The translations under genes and the position numbers were made by a program. The notes under the pieces are model-generated. The model had not been told where the DNA came from. It made no database searches and saw only the letters and a list, made by a program, of their open reading frames with translations. Below, one piece after another: positions 1-7,212 of a stretch of DNA of 10,267 bases (position 1 is the first letter of the stretch; each line of letters starts with the position of its first letter). Origin of the DNA: Cypionkella sp. (GTDB taxonomy: Bacteria > Pseudomonadota > Alphaproteobacteria > Rhodobacterales > Rhodobacteraceae); the NCBI GenBank assembly GCA_018063485.1, contig JAGPBG010000045.1, positions 1 through 10,267 of the forward strand, given 5' to 3'.

Positions 1-401
1 TGACGCCTTGGATCGCGGGATCGGGCAAGACGACGACGGCCAAGGCCGCGCCTGCTGCGAAAGTTGCCGAGGTGAAGGCTGTGGCGGTCAAGGTGGTGGC
101 TGCCCCGGTTGCGGGGGGGACCAGGCCCGTGGGCTTGAAATCCGCGCGCAAGGGTGGGGGCGATGATCTCAAGCGGATCGAAGGCATCGGCCCGGCACTG
201 GAAAAGCTGTGCCATGAGCTGGGGATTTTCCATTTTGACCAGATTTCCGCCTGGGGCGCCAACGAGATCGAGTGGATGGACAGCAATCTCAAGGGTTTCC
301 GGGGCCGTGTGACGCGTGACAGATGGGTCGCTCAGGCAAAGCTGATCGGCGAGGTGGGGCTGGAGGAATTCCTGCGCCGCGCCAAGACCAATGATTATTG
401 A
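1..401 (+). CDS. nuoE: NADH-quinone oxidoreductase subunit E, C-terminal part (5' partial)
   Basis: The frame is open from the window's left edge (first full codon at position 3) to TGA at 399-401, giving 132 visible residues. The [2Fe-2S] thioredoxin-like core of NuoE must lie upstream and is not seen. What remains is an Ala/Lys/Val/Pro-rich linker (about visible residues 9-40) and a compact C-terminal domain beginning DDLKRIEGIGPALEKL. That is a helix-hairpin-helix-like motif of the type I recall fused to NuoE and to some L21 ribosomal proteins in alphaproteobacteria. Aromatic residues follow (GIFHFDQISAW, RDRWVAQAKLIGE). NuoE is the 24-kDa-type subunit that holds cluster N1a next to NuoF in the NADH-oxidising head. 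The call rests on this extension and on nuoF downstream. An internal ATG at 72 is inside the linker and unlikely to be a start. The extension's role is unknown to me. Confidence 0.85.
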   Translation, partial: TPWIAGSGKTTTAKAAPAAKVAEVKAVAVKVVAAPVAGGTRPVGLKSARKGGGDDLKRIEGIGPALEKLCHELGIFHFDQISAWGANEIEWMDSNLKGFRGRVTRDRWVAQAKLIGEVGLEEFLRRAKTNDY

Positions 402-410
402 GGGCCTGAG

Positions 411-644
411 ATGATGGATCATTCACATGACCATGCGGCGGTTGACGGCCCTTGGGCTGGCGGTTGGCTCGTGGCGCTGGTGGCGGGCATCATTGGGGCC
501 TGTCTGGCGCGCTGGATGGGCGCTGTCGGCCTGACGCCCGCCGTGCTGATCGGGCTTTTGTGCTTTGCTGTTTATGGCGTGCTGCTGGGGTCGGGTGGGG
601 TAGAGCTTTCGCCCGCCCTGGATGACGATCACGGGCATCATTGA
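411..644 (+). CDS. Small two-helix membrane protein with His-rich termini
   Basis: This is a 77-residue protein of unrecognised family. It begins 9 nt after the nuoE stop with two consecutive ATGs (411 and 414). GAGGG at 400-404, built on the nuoE stop codon, is a reasonable Shine-Dalgarno for either. Two hydrophobic stretches (about residues 17-37 and 43-63) predict a helical hairpin in the inner membrane, so both termini should lie on the same side. The N-terminus (MMDHSHDH) and the C-terminus (DDDHGHH) are both His/Asp-rich, which would suit metal binding; that is inference only. One cysteine (C31) falls in helix 1 and another (C51) in helix 2. Position between nuoE and nuoF suggests co-expression with complex I. 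It could be an assembly factor or an accessory subunit, and the sequence does not decide which. Confidence 0.75.
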   Translation: MMDHSHDHAAVDGPWAGGWLVALVAGIIGACLARWMGAVGLTPAVLIGLLCFAVYGVLLGSGGVELSPALDDDHGHH

Positions 645-651
645 GGGTAAC

Positions 652-870
652 ATGAGCGCTGACGACAAAGAAATGGCTCTGGCAAAGCAGGCAAGGCTGG
701 CGGCCTTGGTGCTGATCGGGACCGTTGTGCTTTGGCTGGTAGCGCAGAAAATTGGCGGCGAGATGGGCTGGCCGCCCAAATTCGTTTTGCTGTTTGATTT
801 TGCGGCTTTGGCGGGGTTCGCCTTCGCCTTGGTTGTGACATATCGCATCTGGCGCGCGCGTCGGAATTGA
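652..870 (+). CDS. DUF5337-type small membrane protein
   Basis: This is a 72-residue protein with start ATG at 652, preceded by GAGGG (643-647) that overlaps the TGA of the upstream gene. An in-frame start at 622 would run into the previous gene and lacks a ribosome site, so I prefer 652. It has a charged N-terminal segment (residues 1-15, [15 protein letters not shown]), helix 1 (about 16-35), a short loop with GGEMGWPPK, helix 2 (about 43-64) and a basic tail (RIWRARRN). By the positive-inside tendency both ends are likely cytoplasmic. The pattern matches what I recall of DUF5337, a family of small proteins from Rhodobacter relatives found beside nuoF. It is also loosely like AtpI-type two-helix proteins. 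Function is unknown; placement implies a link to complex I assembly or stability. Confidence 0.82.
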   Translation: MSADDKEMALAKQARLAALVLIGTVVLWLVAQKIGGEMGWPPKFVLLFDFAALAGFAFALVVTYRIWRARRN

Positions 871-883
871 GGAGAGGGGCAAC

Positions 884-2179
884 ATGCTCAAGGATCAGGA
901 TCGCATCTTTACCAACCTTTACGGGATGCATGAGCGCAGCCTCGCAGGGGCGAAGGCGCGTGGCCATTGGGATGGCACCGCCGCGATCATTGCGCGGGGG
1001 CGCGACACGATTGTCGAGCAGATGAAGGCATCGGGGCTGCGTGGCCGGGGCGGGGCTGGGTTTCCGACCGGTCTGAAATGGTCGTTCATGCCCAAGCAGT
1101 CGGACGGGCGACCCAGCTATCTGGTGATCAACGCCGACGAATCCGAGCCCGGCACCTGCAAGGATCGCGAGATCATGCGGCACGATCCCCATACACTGAT
1201 CGAAGGCGCGCTGATTGCCAGCTTCGCGATGGGGGCCAATGCCTGCTACATCTATATTCGTGGCGAATACATCCGCGAGCGTGAGGCATTGCAGGCGGCT
1301 TTGGACGAATGTTATGACGCTGGCCTTCTGGGCAAGAACGCGGCGAAATCCGGTTGGGATTTCGACTGCTATCTGCATCACGGCGCGGGGGCCTACATCT
1401 GCGGCGAGGAAACGGCGCTTCTGGAAAGTCTTGAGGGCAAGAAGGGAATGCCGCGGATGAAGCCGCCATTTCCGGCGGGATCGGGGCTTTATGGCTGCCC
1501 GACCACGGTGAACAATGTCGAATCCATTGCCGTTGTGCCAACCATCCTGCGGCGCGAGGCAGAGTGGTTCGCAGGCTTTGGGCGGCCAAACAATGCAGGC
1601 ACCAAGCTGTTTGGTATCTCGGGGCATGTGAACAATCCTTGCGTGGTGGAAGAGGTGATGTCGATTCCGCTGAAAGAGCTGCTCGACCGCCATTGCGGCG
1701 GCGTGCGGGGCGGTTGGAAAAACATCAAGGCGGTGATCCCCGGCGGGTCTTCGGTGCCGATGCTGAATGCGGCGCAATGCGACGAGGCGATCATGGATTT
1801 CGACTGGCTGCGCGAGCAGAAGTCGGGTCTGGGCACGGCGGCGGTGATCGTGATGGATCAGAGCACCGATGTGATCAAGGCGATCTGGCGGTTGTCGAAA
1901 TTCTACAAGCACGAATCCTGCGGCCAATGCACGCCTTGCCGCGAGGGCACCGGCTGGATGATGCGGGTGATGGACCGGTTGGTGCGCGGCGAGGCCGAGG
2001 TCGAGGAAATCGACATGCTGCTGGATGTGACCAAGCAGGTCGAAGGCCATACGATTTGCGCGCTGGGGGATGCGGCGGCCTGGCCGATTCAGGGGCTGGT
2101 GCGGCATTTCCGGGGCGAGATCGAGGATCGGATCAAGGCCAAGAAAACCGGCCGCATGGGCGCAATGGCGGCGGAATGA
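884..2179 (+). CDS. nuoF: NADH-quinone oxidoreductase subunit F (NADH/FMN-binding)
   Basis: This 431-residue protein has the usual length for the 51-kDa-type subunit. It binds NADH and FMN, takes the hydride from NADH, and passes electrons to cluster N3, on the cytoplasmic side. Visible marks are the glycine-rich nucleotide site [11 protein letters not shown] (residues 53-63), the [14 protein letters not shown] block (83-96), [16 protein letters not shown] (167-182), and the N3 [4Fe-4S] ligands C346, C349 and C352 in [12 protein letters not shown] with the fourth at C392 ([10 protein letters not shown]). Start ATG at 884 follows a strong GGAGAGG (871-877) directly after the upstream TGA. The 3' end overlaps the next gene by ATGA. 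Everything looks intact and mitochondrial-like. Identification is secure. Confidence 0.98.
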   Translation: MLKDQDRIFTNLYGMHERSLAGAKARGHWDGTAAIIARGRDTIVEQMKASGLRGRGGAGFPTGLKWSFMPKQSDGRPSYLVINADESEPGTCKDREIMRHDPHTLIEGALIASFAMGANACYIYIRGEYIREREALQAALDECYDAGLLGKNAAKSGWDFDCYLHHGAGAYICGEETALLESLEGKKGMPRMKPPFPAGSGLYGCPTTVNNVESIAVVPTILRREAEWFAGFGRPNNAGTKLFGISGHVNNPCVVEEVMSIPLKELLDRHCGGVRGGWKNIKAVIPGGSSVPMLNAAQCDEAIMDFDWLREQKSGLGTAAVIVMDQSTDVIKAIWRLSKFYKHESCGQCTPCREGTGWMMRVMDRLVRGEAEVEEIDMLLDVTKQVEGHTICALGDAAAWPIQGLVRHFRGEIEDRIKAKKTGRMGAMAAE

Positions 2180-2493
2180 AGGGGTCGGCGGCAATGGCGA
2201 TGGTTCTGTTGACAGCTTGTGGGGTGCCGGTTTCCCGGCCGATGCCGCTTGCTGCCAGCGGGCCGGTGGCGATTGTCCGCGATGGCGTGTCTTATATTGT
2301 CGATCTGCAACCGGTTTCAGTCGGCGCAGAAATGAGCGTTGCCCGCGAGGGCGCTCCCTTCGCCAATGATCAGGGGCTAGAGGCCAAGCGCGTGGCCGTG
2401 GCGTTCTGTGCCAGCCGCAACAGCAGGATTGATCCGCGCGCGCTGGGGCGGTTTGCCGCGGGACAATGGGTTTTTGACGGGGGGTGCGCATGA
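2176..2493 (+). CDS. Predicted small lipoprotein in the nuo operon
   Basis: This is a 105-residue product starting at the ATG that overlaps the nuoF stop (ATGA, 2176-2179), so translation is probably coupled; I see no strong separate ribosome site. The N-terminus is a short lipoprotein signal ([10 protein letters not shown] then lipobox LLTAC) with the acceptor Cys at residue 15. The residue after Cys is Gly, which by the E. coli Lol rule would not retain it in the inner membrane. The mature part has strand-like segments ([25 protein letters not shown]) and two further cysteines, C78 and C104, the latter next to the C-terminus (FDGGCA). They could form a disulfide in the periplasm. The same frame stays open far upstream inside nuoF, but that part is a shadow. 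I do not recognise the family. Existence is well supported by context. Confidence 0.8.
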   Translation: MKGSAAMAMVLLTACGVPVSRPMPLAASGPVAIVRDGVSYIVDLQPVSVGAEMSVAREGAPFANDQGLEAKRVAVAFCASRNSRIDPRALGRFAAGQWVFDGGCA

Positions 2494-2572
2494 CAAATTC
2501 CGTCTTGCAAGGCGATAACCTGCCGAAATCACAGCCTTGTCATGGCATAACAGCCGCCTGTCGTCCTATCTC

Positions 2573-2589
2573 TGGCTTTGGAAAAGCCA
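2573..2589 (+). promoter_or_regulatory. Short hairpin abutting a Shine-Dalgarno
   Basis: A perfect 7-bp inverted repeat (tggcttt at 2573-2579, aaagcca at 2583-2589) with a 3-nt loop (gga) lies in the 107-nt gap between the lipoprotein gene and the DUF5333-type gene. Its 3' arm ends one base before AGGAGG (2590-2595). In the mRNA it could stack on or limit access to that ribosome site, or act as a stability or processing element. No U-tract follows, so it is not an intrinsic terminator. The structure is seen in the sequence; the role is inferred. The rest of the gap (2494-2572) shows no promoter that I would defend. Confidence 0.5.
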
Positions 2590-2595
2590 AGGAGG
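2590..2595 (+). promoter_or_regulatory. Consensus ribosome binding site deciding the DUF5333 start
   Basis: AGGAGG lies 5 nt upstream of the ATG at 2601. It is the best match to the anti-Shine-Dalgarno that I noticed in the window, and it selects 2601 over the in-frame upstream ATG at 2490, which has no comparable site and would bury the signal peptide. Confidence 0.75.
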
Positions 2596-2600
2596 CCCCG

Positions 2601-3005
2601 ATGAAAACGCTGAAATTTCTGACCCTGATCGCGATGCTTGCCGCCACCCCCGCGCTGGCGCTGGAGCCGCTGAACACCGAAAAGCACATCAATGACTCGC
2701 TGGTCGCCGGGCGCGTCGGCGATGTGATCCGCAGCACCTGCCCGTCAATTTCGGCCAAGATGTTCGTCGTGTTGCAAAAGCTGAACGACCTGGAATCCTA
2801 TGCCCGCGACAAGGGCTATAAAGAGGCTGATGTGAAGGCTTTCTTGAAGGACAAGACCGAAAAGGCCCGGATCAAGGGGCTGGCTGCTGCCTATCTGAAA
2901 GCGGCTGGCGCTGTCGAGGGCGATGCGGAAAGCTATTGCAAGGTGGGGCGCGATGAGATTGCCAAGGGCACATTGGCCGGAACACTGTTGAGGTCCTGGA
3001 AATGA
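2601..3005 (+). CDS. DUF5333-type exported protein
   Basis: This is a 134-residue protein with a clear Sec signal peptide: MKTLK, a hydrophobic core (FLTLIAMLAATP) and an ALA cleavage site after residue 20, giving a mature chain starting LEPLNTEKHI. The mature part is mainly helical and Lys/Glu/Asp-rich, with two cysteines, C47 (RSTCPSIS) and C113 (ESYCKVG), a plausible periplasmic disulfide. The sequence agrees with what I recall of DUF5333, a family from Rhodobacter relatives found next to nuoG. It is predicted to be soluble in the periplasm, which is unexpected beside genes for the cytoplasmic arm. The 3' end overlaps the next gene by ATGA. The frame is open upstream to an ATG at 2490, but the signal peptide and AGGAGG favour 2601. 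Function is unknown. Confidence 0.85.
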   Translation: MKTLKFLTLIAMLAATPALALEPLNTEKHINDSLVAGRVGDVIRSTCPSISAKMFVVLQKLNDLESYARDKGYKEADVKAFLKDKTEKARIKGLAAAYLKAAGAVEGDAESYCKVGRDEIAKGTLAGTLLRSWK

Positions 3006-3250
3006 CCCAACCCGTTGGCCATCGGTTTGCAAAAGCGATCAGGGGGCACCTGCGCGCAGCCATTGGCTATCTGCGGGCAGCGATGTCATCTCGCACGGAT
3101 TTCATGATGCGCGACATTCAGGCGCGTATGAAAGCCGTTGCCATTCAACGGAAAAAATCGGATGAGGCCCCTAAGCCTGCGTTGGGGCTGCTTGCCCGTT
3201 CGCGCGGGGTGTTGGGATTGATGAAGCGGAAGGGCGCGCTGCATGTCTAA
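3002..3250 (+). CDS. Small, strongly basic protein of unknown function
   Basis: This is an 82-residue product that exactly fills the space between the DUF5333-type gene and nuoG. It starts in a 4-nt ATGA overlap, with GAGG at 2990-2993 eight nt upstream, and ends with an 8-nt overlap into nuoG. I count 18 Lys/Arg against 4 Asp/Glu, so net charge is near +14. There are no cysteines and no clear membrane helix or signal peptide. Likely amphipathic helices are at residues 5-30 ([17 protein letters not shown]) and 61-78 ([17 protein letters not shown]). It may bind membrane surfaces, RNA or acidic protein faces, but that is guesswork. I do not recognise a family. Confidence that it is coding comes from the overlaps and open frame, not from homology. 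Confidence 0.65.
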   Translation: MTQPVGHRFAKAIRGHLRAAIGYLRAAMSSRTDFMMRDIQARMKAVAIQRKKSDEAPKPALGLLARSRGVLGLMKRKGALHV

Positions 3251-5252
3251 CCTGAAGAAACTGGTCATTGACGGCATCGAAGTGGAAGTTGATCCCGCGA
3301 TGACGATCATTCAGGCGGCCGAGGTCGCCGGGATCGAGATTCCGCGCTTTTGCTATCATGAGCGGCTGACAATTGCGGGCAATTGCCGGATGTGTCTGGT
3401 CGAAGTGGTGGGTGGGCCGCCGAAACCCACGGCAAGTTGTGCGATGCAGGTGCGCGATCTGCGCCCCGGCCCCAATGGCGAGCCTGCGGTGGTGAAAACC
3501 AACTCGCCGATGGTGAAAAAGGCCCGTGAGGGCGTGATGGAGTTTCTGCTGATCAACCATCCGCTTGATTGCCCGATCTGCGATCAGGGTGGCGAGTGTG
3601 ACTTGCAGGATCAGGCGGTGGCATACGGCGTTGATTTCAGCCGCTTCCGCGAGCCGAAACGCGCCTCGGAAGATCTGGATTTGGGGCCACTGGTCGCCAC
3701 GGCCATGACGCGCTGCATTTCGTGCACCCGCTGTGTGCGCTTCACCACCGAAGTGGCGGGTGTAAGCCAGATGGGCCAGACCGGTCGCGGCGAGGATGCC
3801 GAGATCACAACCTATCTGAACACCACCCTGGACAGCAATTTGCAGGGCAATATCATCGACCTGTGCCCGGTCGGCGCGCTGACATCAAAGCCTTATGCCT
3901 TCACCGCGCGGCCTTGGGAGTTGACCAAGACCGAAAGCATCGACGTGATGGACGCTTTGGGCAGCAACATTCGCATTGACACCAAGGGCCGCGAAGTGAT
4001 GCGGATTCTGCCGCGCAACCATGATGGCGTGAACGAGGAATGGATTTCCGACAAGACCCGTTTCATCTGGGATGGCCTGCGCCGTCAGCGGCTTGATACG
4101 CCTTATATCCGTGAGAACGGGCGCTTGCGCAAAGCCGGCTGGGCCGAGGCCTTGGCCGCTGCTTCTGCGGCGATGAAGGGCAAGAAGGTTGCGGCTTTGG
4201 TGGGCGATCTGGCCCCGGTCGAGGCGATCTTTTCGCTGAAGCAGATGATTGAGGGTATGGGCGGCAAGATCGAATGCCGCACCGATGGCGCGCGTTTGCC
4301 GATTGGCAACCGGTCGGGCTATGTTGGCACGGGCTCGATTGAGGATATCGACAGCGCCAAGACCATTCTGCTGATCGGCACCAATCCGCGTCTTGAGGCC
4401 CCGGTTCTGAACGCCCGCATCCGCAAGGCTTGGGTGAATGGCGCCACGGTCGGGTTGATCGGCCAAGCGGCTGATCTGAGCTATGATTACAAGCACATGG
4501 GGACTGACCGTGCCGCTTTGGCCGATCTGGTGGGGCGTGTGACCGAAAAGCCAGATACCATGGTGATCGTCGGGCAGGGTGCGTTGAACGAGGCCGATGG
4601 CGAGGCGGTTCTGGCACATGCAATGGCCTATGCGCAGGGCTCTGGGGCCAAGCTCCTGGTGCTGCACACCGCCGCCGCCCGCGTTGGGGCGATGGATGTA
4701 GGCGCAGTGACCGAAGGCGGGCTGAATGCGGCAACAGACGGGGCCGAGGTGATCTATAACCTTGGTGCCGATGAGGTGGACATCGCGGCAGGTCCGTTCG
4801 TGATCTATCAGGGCAGCCACGGCGACCGTGGTGCCAGTCGCGCCGACATCATCCTGCCAGCGGCGACCTATACCGAAGAGAACGGGATATTCGTGAACAC
4901 CGAGGGCCGCCCGCAATTGGCGATGCGGGCCGGGTTTGCGCCGGGGGAGGCCAAGGAAAACTGGGCTGTTTTGCGGGCTTTGTCGGCGGAACTCGGGCGT
5001 GCGCTGCCTTGGGATTCGCTGGTGGCACTGCGCAAGGCCTTGATGACGGCGCATCCGCATCTGGCGGCGATCGACACGGTTGCGGCCAATGACTGGCAGC
5101 CGGTTGCGCTGCGTGAGATGGGTCAGGCGACGTTCCGCCCCGTCTATAAAGGCTATTATCAGACCAACCCGATCGCCCGCGCTTCGGCGGTGATGGGAGA
5201 GTTGGCTGCGATGGAAGCCGACCGCGCAAAAATCAAGATGGCCGCTGAATGA
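3243..5252 (+). CDS. nuoG: NADH-quinone oxidoreductase subunit G (75-kDa Fe-S subunit)
   Basis: This is a 669-residue protein, the short mitochondrial-like form rather than the roughly 900-residue enterobacterial one. It carries the electron wire of the cytoplasmic arm. N1b [2Fe-2S] ligands are C37, C48, C51 and C66. The N5 [4Fe-4S] site is H106, C110, C113 and C119 ([18 protein letters not shown]). N4 ligands are C158, C161, C164 and C208 ([19 protein letters not shown]). The extra N7 site of some bacteria is absent. The C-terminal two thirds are a molybdopterin-oxidoreductase-like domain without catalytic cofactor ([35 protein letters not shown]). Start ATG at 3243 has GGAAGGG at 3228-3234 inside the previous gene and overlaps it by 8 nt. 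The stop overlaps the next gene by ATGA. Intact. Confidence 0.98.
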   Translation: MSNLKKLVIDGIEVEVDPAMTIIQAAEVAGIEIPRFCYHERLTIAGNCRMCLVEVVGGPPKPTASCAMQVRDLRPGPNGEPAVVKTNSPMVKKAREGVMEFLLINHPLDCPICDQGGECDLQDQAVAYGVDFSRFREPKRASEDLDLGPLVATAMTRCISCTRCVRFTTEVAGVSQMGQTGRGEDAEITTYLNTTLDSNLQGNIIDLCPVGALTSKPYAFTARPWELTKTESIDVMDALGSNIRIDTKGREVMRILPRNHDGVNEEWISDKTRFIWDGLRRQRLDTPYIRENGRLRKAGWAEALAAASAAMKGKKVAALVGDLAPVEAIFSLKQMIEGMGGKIECRTDGARLPIGNRSGYVGTGSIEDIDSAKTILLIGTNPRLEAPVLNARIRKAWVNGATVGLIGQAADLSYDYKHMGTDRAALADLVGRVTEKPDTMVIVGQGALNEADGEAVLAHAMAYAQGSGAKLLVLHTAAARVGAMDVGAVTEGGLNAATDGAEVIYNLGADEVDIAAGPFVIYQGSHGDRGASRADIILPAATYTEENGIFVNTEGRPQLAMRAGFAPGEAKENWAVLRALSAELGRALPWDSLVALRKALMTAHPHLAAIDTVAANDWQPVALREMGQATFRPVYKGYYQTNPIARASAVMGELAAMEADRAKIKMAAE

Positions 5253-5656
5253 TCCACCGCATCGCCCCCTTTGCCGCGCTGACCGTCGCTTTTGCGGCGT
5301 TGTCGGCTTGCGCCGAGCAGGGTGGGCAAGTGGCGCAGGCCGGGTTCACGCCGACCTATCTGGGGATCGAGACGATCTTGCTGGACGGGGATCTGGTAAA
5401 TTTTCGCGTGCAGATGAAGGGCGCGCGCAATACCCAGGACGTGGACGCCTATGCGCGCTGTGCAGCGGCGCAATATGCGCTGATCCGGGGGTTCGGATTT
5501 GCGCGACATGTTCGCACGAATGTTGCACAAACGGCTGGAAATTGGCGCGGGGATGCGGTTTACACCATCTCGGCAGCACTGCCCCAAGGGTTCAAGACCA
5601 TCGACGCCGAAGTGACGGTGCGCGATTGTGGCGACCAGGGAATACCGACGATCTGA
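5249..5656 (+). CDS. Second predicted lipoprotein in the nuo operon
   Basis: This is a 135-residue product starting in an ATGA overlap with nuoG. The N-terminus MIHR, a hydrophobic run (residues 5-18) and lipobox LSAC give a lipid-acceptor Cys at residue 21. The next residue is Ala, so by the E. coli Lol rule it would be sent to the outer membrane. The mature domain has alternating hydrophobic segments ([42 protein letters not shown]) suggesting an alpha/beta fold, and two further cysteines, C71 (YARCAAAQ) and C127 (VRDCGDQ), that could pair. The layout of lipobox, strands, a mid-protein Cys, a Trp and a Cys-Gly or Gly-Cys end resembles the lipoprotein after nuoF, but I cannot show homology. 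The family is not recognised. The stop TGA is part of the nuoH ribosome site. Confidence 0.82.
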   Translation: MIHRIAPFAALTVAFAALSACAEQGGQVAQAGFTPTYLGIETILLDGDLVNFRVQMKGARNTQDVDAYARCAAAQYALIRGFGFARHVRTNVAQTAGNWRGDAVYTISAALPQGFKTIDAEVTVRDCGDQGIPTI

Positions 5657-5665
5657 GGATGAAAA

Positions 5666-6706
5666 ATGGTTGAATTCTTCACGCAAACCACCCTCGGGAT
5701 CTTCCTTTTGATCCTTGGAGAATGCCTTCTCGTCGTGGTGGCGATTCTGGTGGCTTTGGCCTTCCTGATGTATGGCGACCGCAAAATCTGGGCTGCGGTG
5801 CAGATGCGCAAGGGGCCGAACGTGGTCGGGCCGTTTGGTTTGCTGCAAAGTTTTGCCGATTTCATCAAATATATCGTCAAGGAAATCGTGATCCCGGCAG
5901 GGGCTGACCGCCCGGTTTACTTCCTTGCCCCGATGCTGACCTTCGTGTTGCCGATCATGGCTTGGGTCGCCATTCCCTTCAATGACGGTTGGGTCATTTC
6001 CGATATCAACGTGGCCGTGCTGTATATCTTTGCGGTATCTTCGCTTGAGGTTTACGGCGTGATCATGGGCGGTTGGGCGTCGAACTCGAAATACCCGTTC
6101 CTTGGGTCGTTGCGCTCGGCTGCGCAGATGATTTCCTATGAGGTGTCGCTGGGGCTGATCATCATCGGTGTTATCATCACCACCGGAAGCCTGAATTTCG
6201 GCGATATCGTGCGGGCGCAATCGGGGTCTTATGGCTTTTTGAACTGGTATTGGCTACCGCATCTGCCGATGGTGGTGTTGTTCTTTGTCTCGGCACTGGC
6301 CGAAACCAATCGTCCGCCCTTCGATCTGCCCGAGGCGGAATCGGAATTGGTGGCGGGCTATCAGGTGGAATATTCCTCGACGCCGTTCCTGCTCTTCATG
6401 ATCGGCGAGTTGATGGCCGTGGTGCTGATGTGCGCGCTGATCTCGATCCTGTTCTTTGGCGGCTGGCTGTCGCCCGTTCCGGGGCTGCCGGATGGGATCT
6501 TGTGGCTTGTCATCAAGATGCTGTTCTTCTTCTTCATGTTCTCGATGGTGAAGGCGATCGTGCCGCGCTACCGCTATGACCAATTGATGCGCATTGGCTG
6601 GAAAGTGTTCCTGCCGCTGTCGCTGTTCTGGGTGGTTCTGGTGTCGTTCCTGGCGAAATATGAAGTGTTGGGCGGCCTTTGGGCACGCTGGACGATTGGG
6701 GGCTGA
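5666..6706 (+). CDS. nuoH: NADH-quinone oxidoreductase subunit H
   Basis: This is a 346-residue multispanning membrane protein, the ND1 homologue that forms the quinone-access chamber at the junction of the two arms. Diagnostic segments are [20 protein letters not shown] (residues 36-55) and [20 protein letters not shown] (212-231), the acidic loop next to the quinone site, with E223 and E225. The Asp at 38 stands where E. coli NuoH has Glu, a conservative change. Around eight hydrophobic segments are visible, and a Phe-rich helix at about 279-297. Start ATG at 5666 follows GAGGAT (5655-5660), made partly from the upstream stop. A nearer ATG at 5659 reads only four codons and is ignored. The stop touches the nuoI start region (TGATGATG). 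Confidence 0.98.
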   Translation: MVEFFTQTTLGIFLLILGECLLVVVAILVALAFLMYGDRKIWAAVQMRKGPNVVGPFGLLQSFADFIKYIVKEIVIPAGADRPVYFLAPMLTFVLPIMAWVAIPFNDGWVISDINVAVLYIFAVSSLEVYGVIMGGWASNSKYPFLGSLRSAAQMISYEVSLGLIIIGVIITTGSLNFGDIVRAQSGSYGFLNWYWLPHLPMVVLFFVSALAETNRPPFDLPEAESELVAGYQVEYSSTPFLLFMIGELMAVVLMCALISILFFGGWLSPVPGLPDGILWLVIKMLFFFFMFSMVKAIVPRYRYDQLMRIGWKVFLPLSLFWVVLVSFLAKYEVLGGLWARWTIGG

Positions 6707-6708
6707 TG

Positions 6709-7203
6709 ATGACACAAATCGACTGGACCCGCGCGACGAAATACTTCCTGCTGTCGGATTTTCTTGTCGGCTTCAAACTGGGGATGAAGTATTTCTTCGC
6801 CCCCAAGGTGACGATCAACTATCCGCATGAAAAGGGCCCGCTTTCCCCGCGGTTCCGGGGCGAACATGCTCTGCGCCGTTATCCCAATGGCGAAGAGCGC
6901 TGCATCGCTTGCAAGCTGTGTGAAGCGGTTTGCCCGGCGCAGGCGATCACCATTGACGCCGAGCCGCGTGAGGATGGCAGCCGCCGCACCACCCGCTATG
7001 ACATCGACATGACCAAATGTATCTATTGCGGTTTTTGCCAGGAAGCTTGCCCCGTGGATGCGATTGTGGAAGGGCCGAATTTCGAATTTTCGACCGAAAC
7101 CCGTGAAGAGCTGTTTTACGACAAAGCCAAACTGCTCGACAATGGCGACCGCTGGGAGTCTGAAATTGCCCGCAACCTTGAACTTGATGCCCCTTACCGT
7201 TGA
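6709..7203 (+). CDS. nuoI: NADH-quinone oxidoreductase subunit I (2x[4Fe-4S] ferredoxin-like)
   Basis: This is a 164-residue subunit holding clusters N6a and N6b, which lead electrons to N2 in NuoB at the quinone site. Two ferredoxin motifs are clear: C65, C68, C71, C75 ([17 protein letters not shown]) and C104, C107, C110, C114 ([17 protein letters not shown]). The N-terminal amphipathic part (about residues 8-30) should anchor it to the membrane arm. Two ATGs in tandem compete: 6706 overlaps the nuoH stop by one base, while 6709 sits a better distance from the weak GGGGG at 6698-6702 and gives the MTQID start that I recall from relatives, so I chose 6709. The difference is one residue. The downstream gene's ribosome site overlaps the stop (TGAGG). 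Confidence 0.97.
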   Translation: MTQIDWTRATKYFLLSDFLVGFKLGMKYFFAPKVTINYPHEKGPLSPRFRGEHALRRYPNGEERCIACKLCEAVCPAQAITIDAEPREDGSRRTTRYDIDMTKCIYCGFCQEACPVDAIVEGPNFEFSTETREELFYDKAKLLDNGDRWESEIARNLELDAPYR

Positions 7204-7212
7204 GGCCCGCAG

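Noticed and set aside
1564..2175. Upstream extension of the first lipoprotein frame inside nuoF
   Set aside because: The frame is merely open in the +1-type shadow of nuoF. The lipoprotein signal and ATGA coupling place the start at 2176.
638..2491. 617-codon open frame on the minus strand
   Set aside because: It runs antisense through nuoF, and its translation is rich in Arg/His/Pro/Gln as expected from complementing a GC-rich gene. It shows no recognisable domain and no ribosome site was found.
2490..2600. In-frame N-terminal extension of the DUF5333-type protein from an ATG overlapping the lipoprotein stop
   Set aside because: It would put 37 residues ahead of a clear signal peptide and lacks a ribosome site, while 2601 has AGGAGG. 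It remains a formal alternative.
3885..6220. Long minus-strand frames at 3885-5060 and 5159-6220
   Set aside because: They are antisense shadows of nuoG, the second lipoprotein gene and nuoH, with the same biased composition and no domain.
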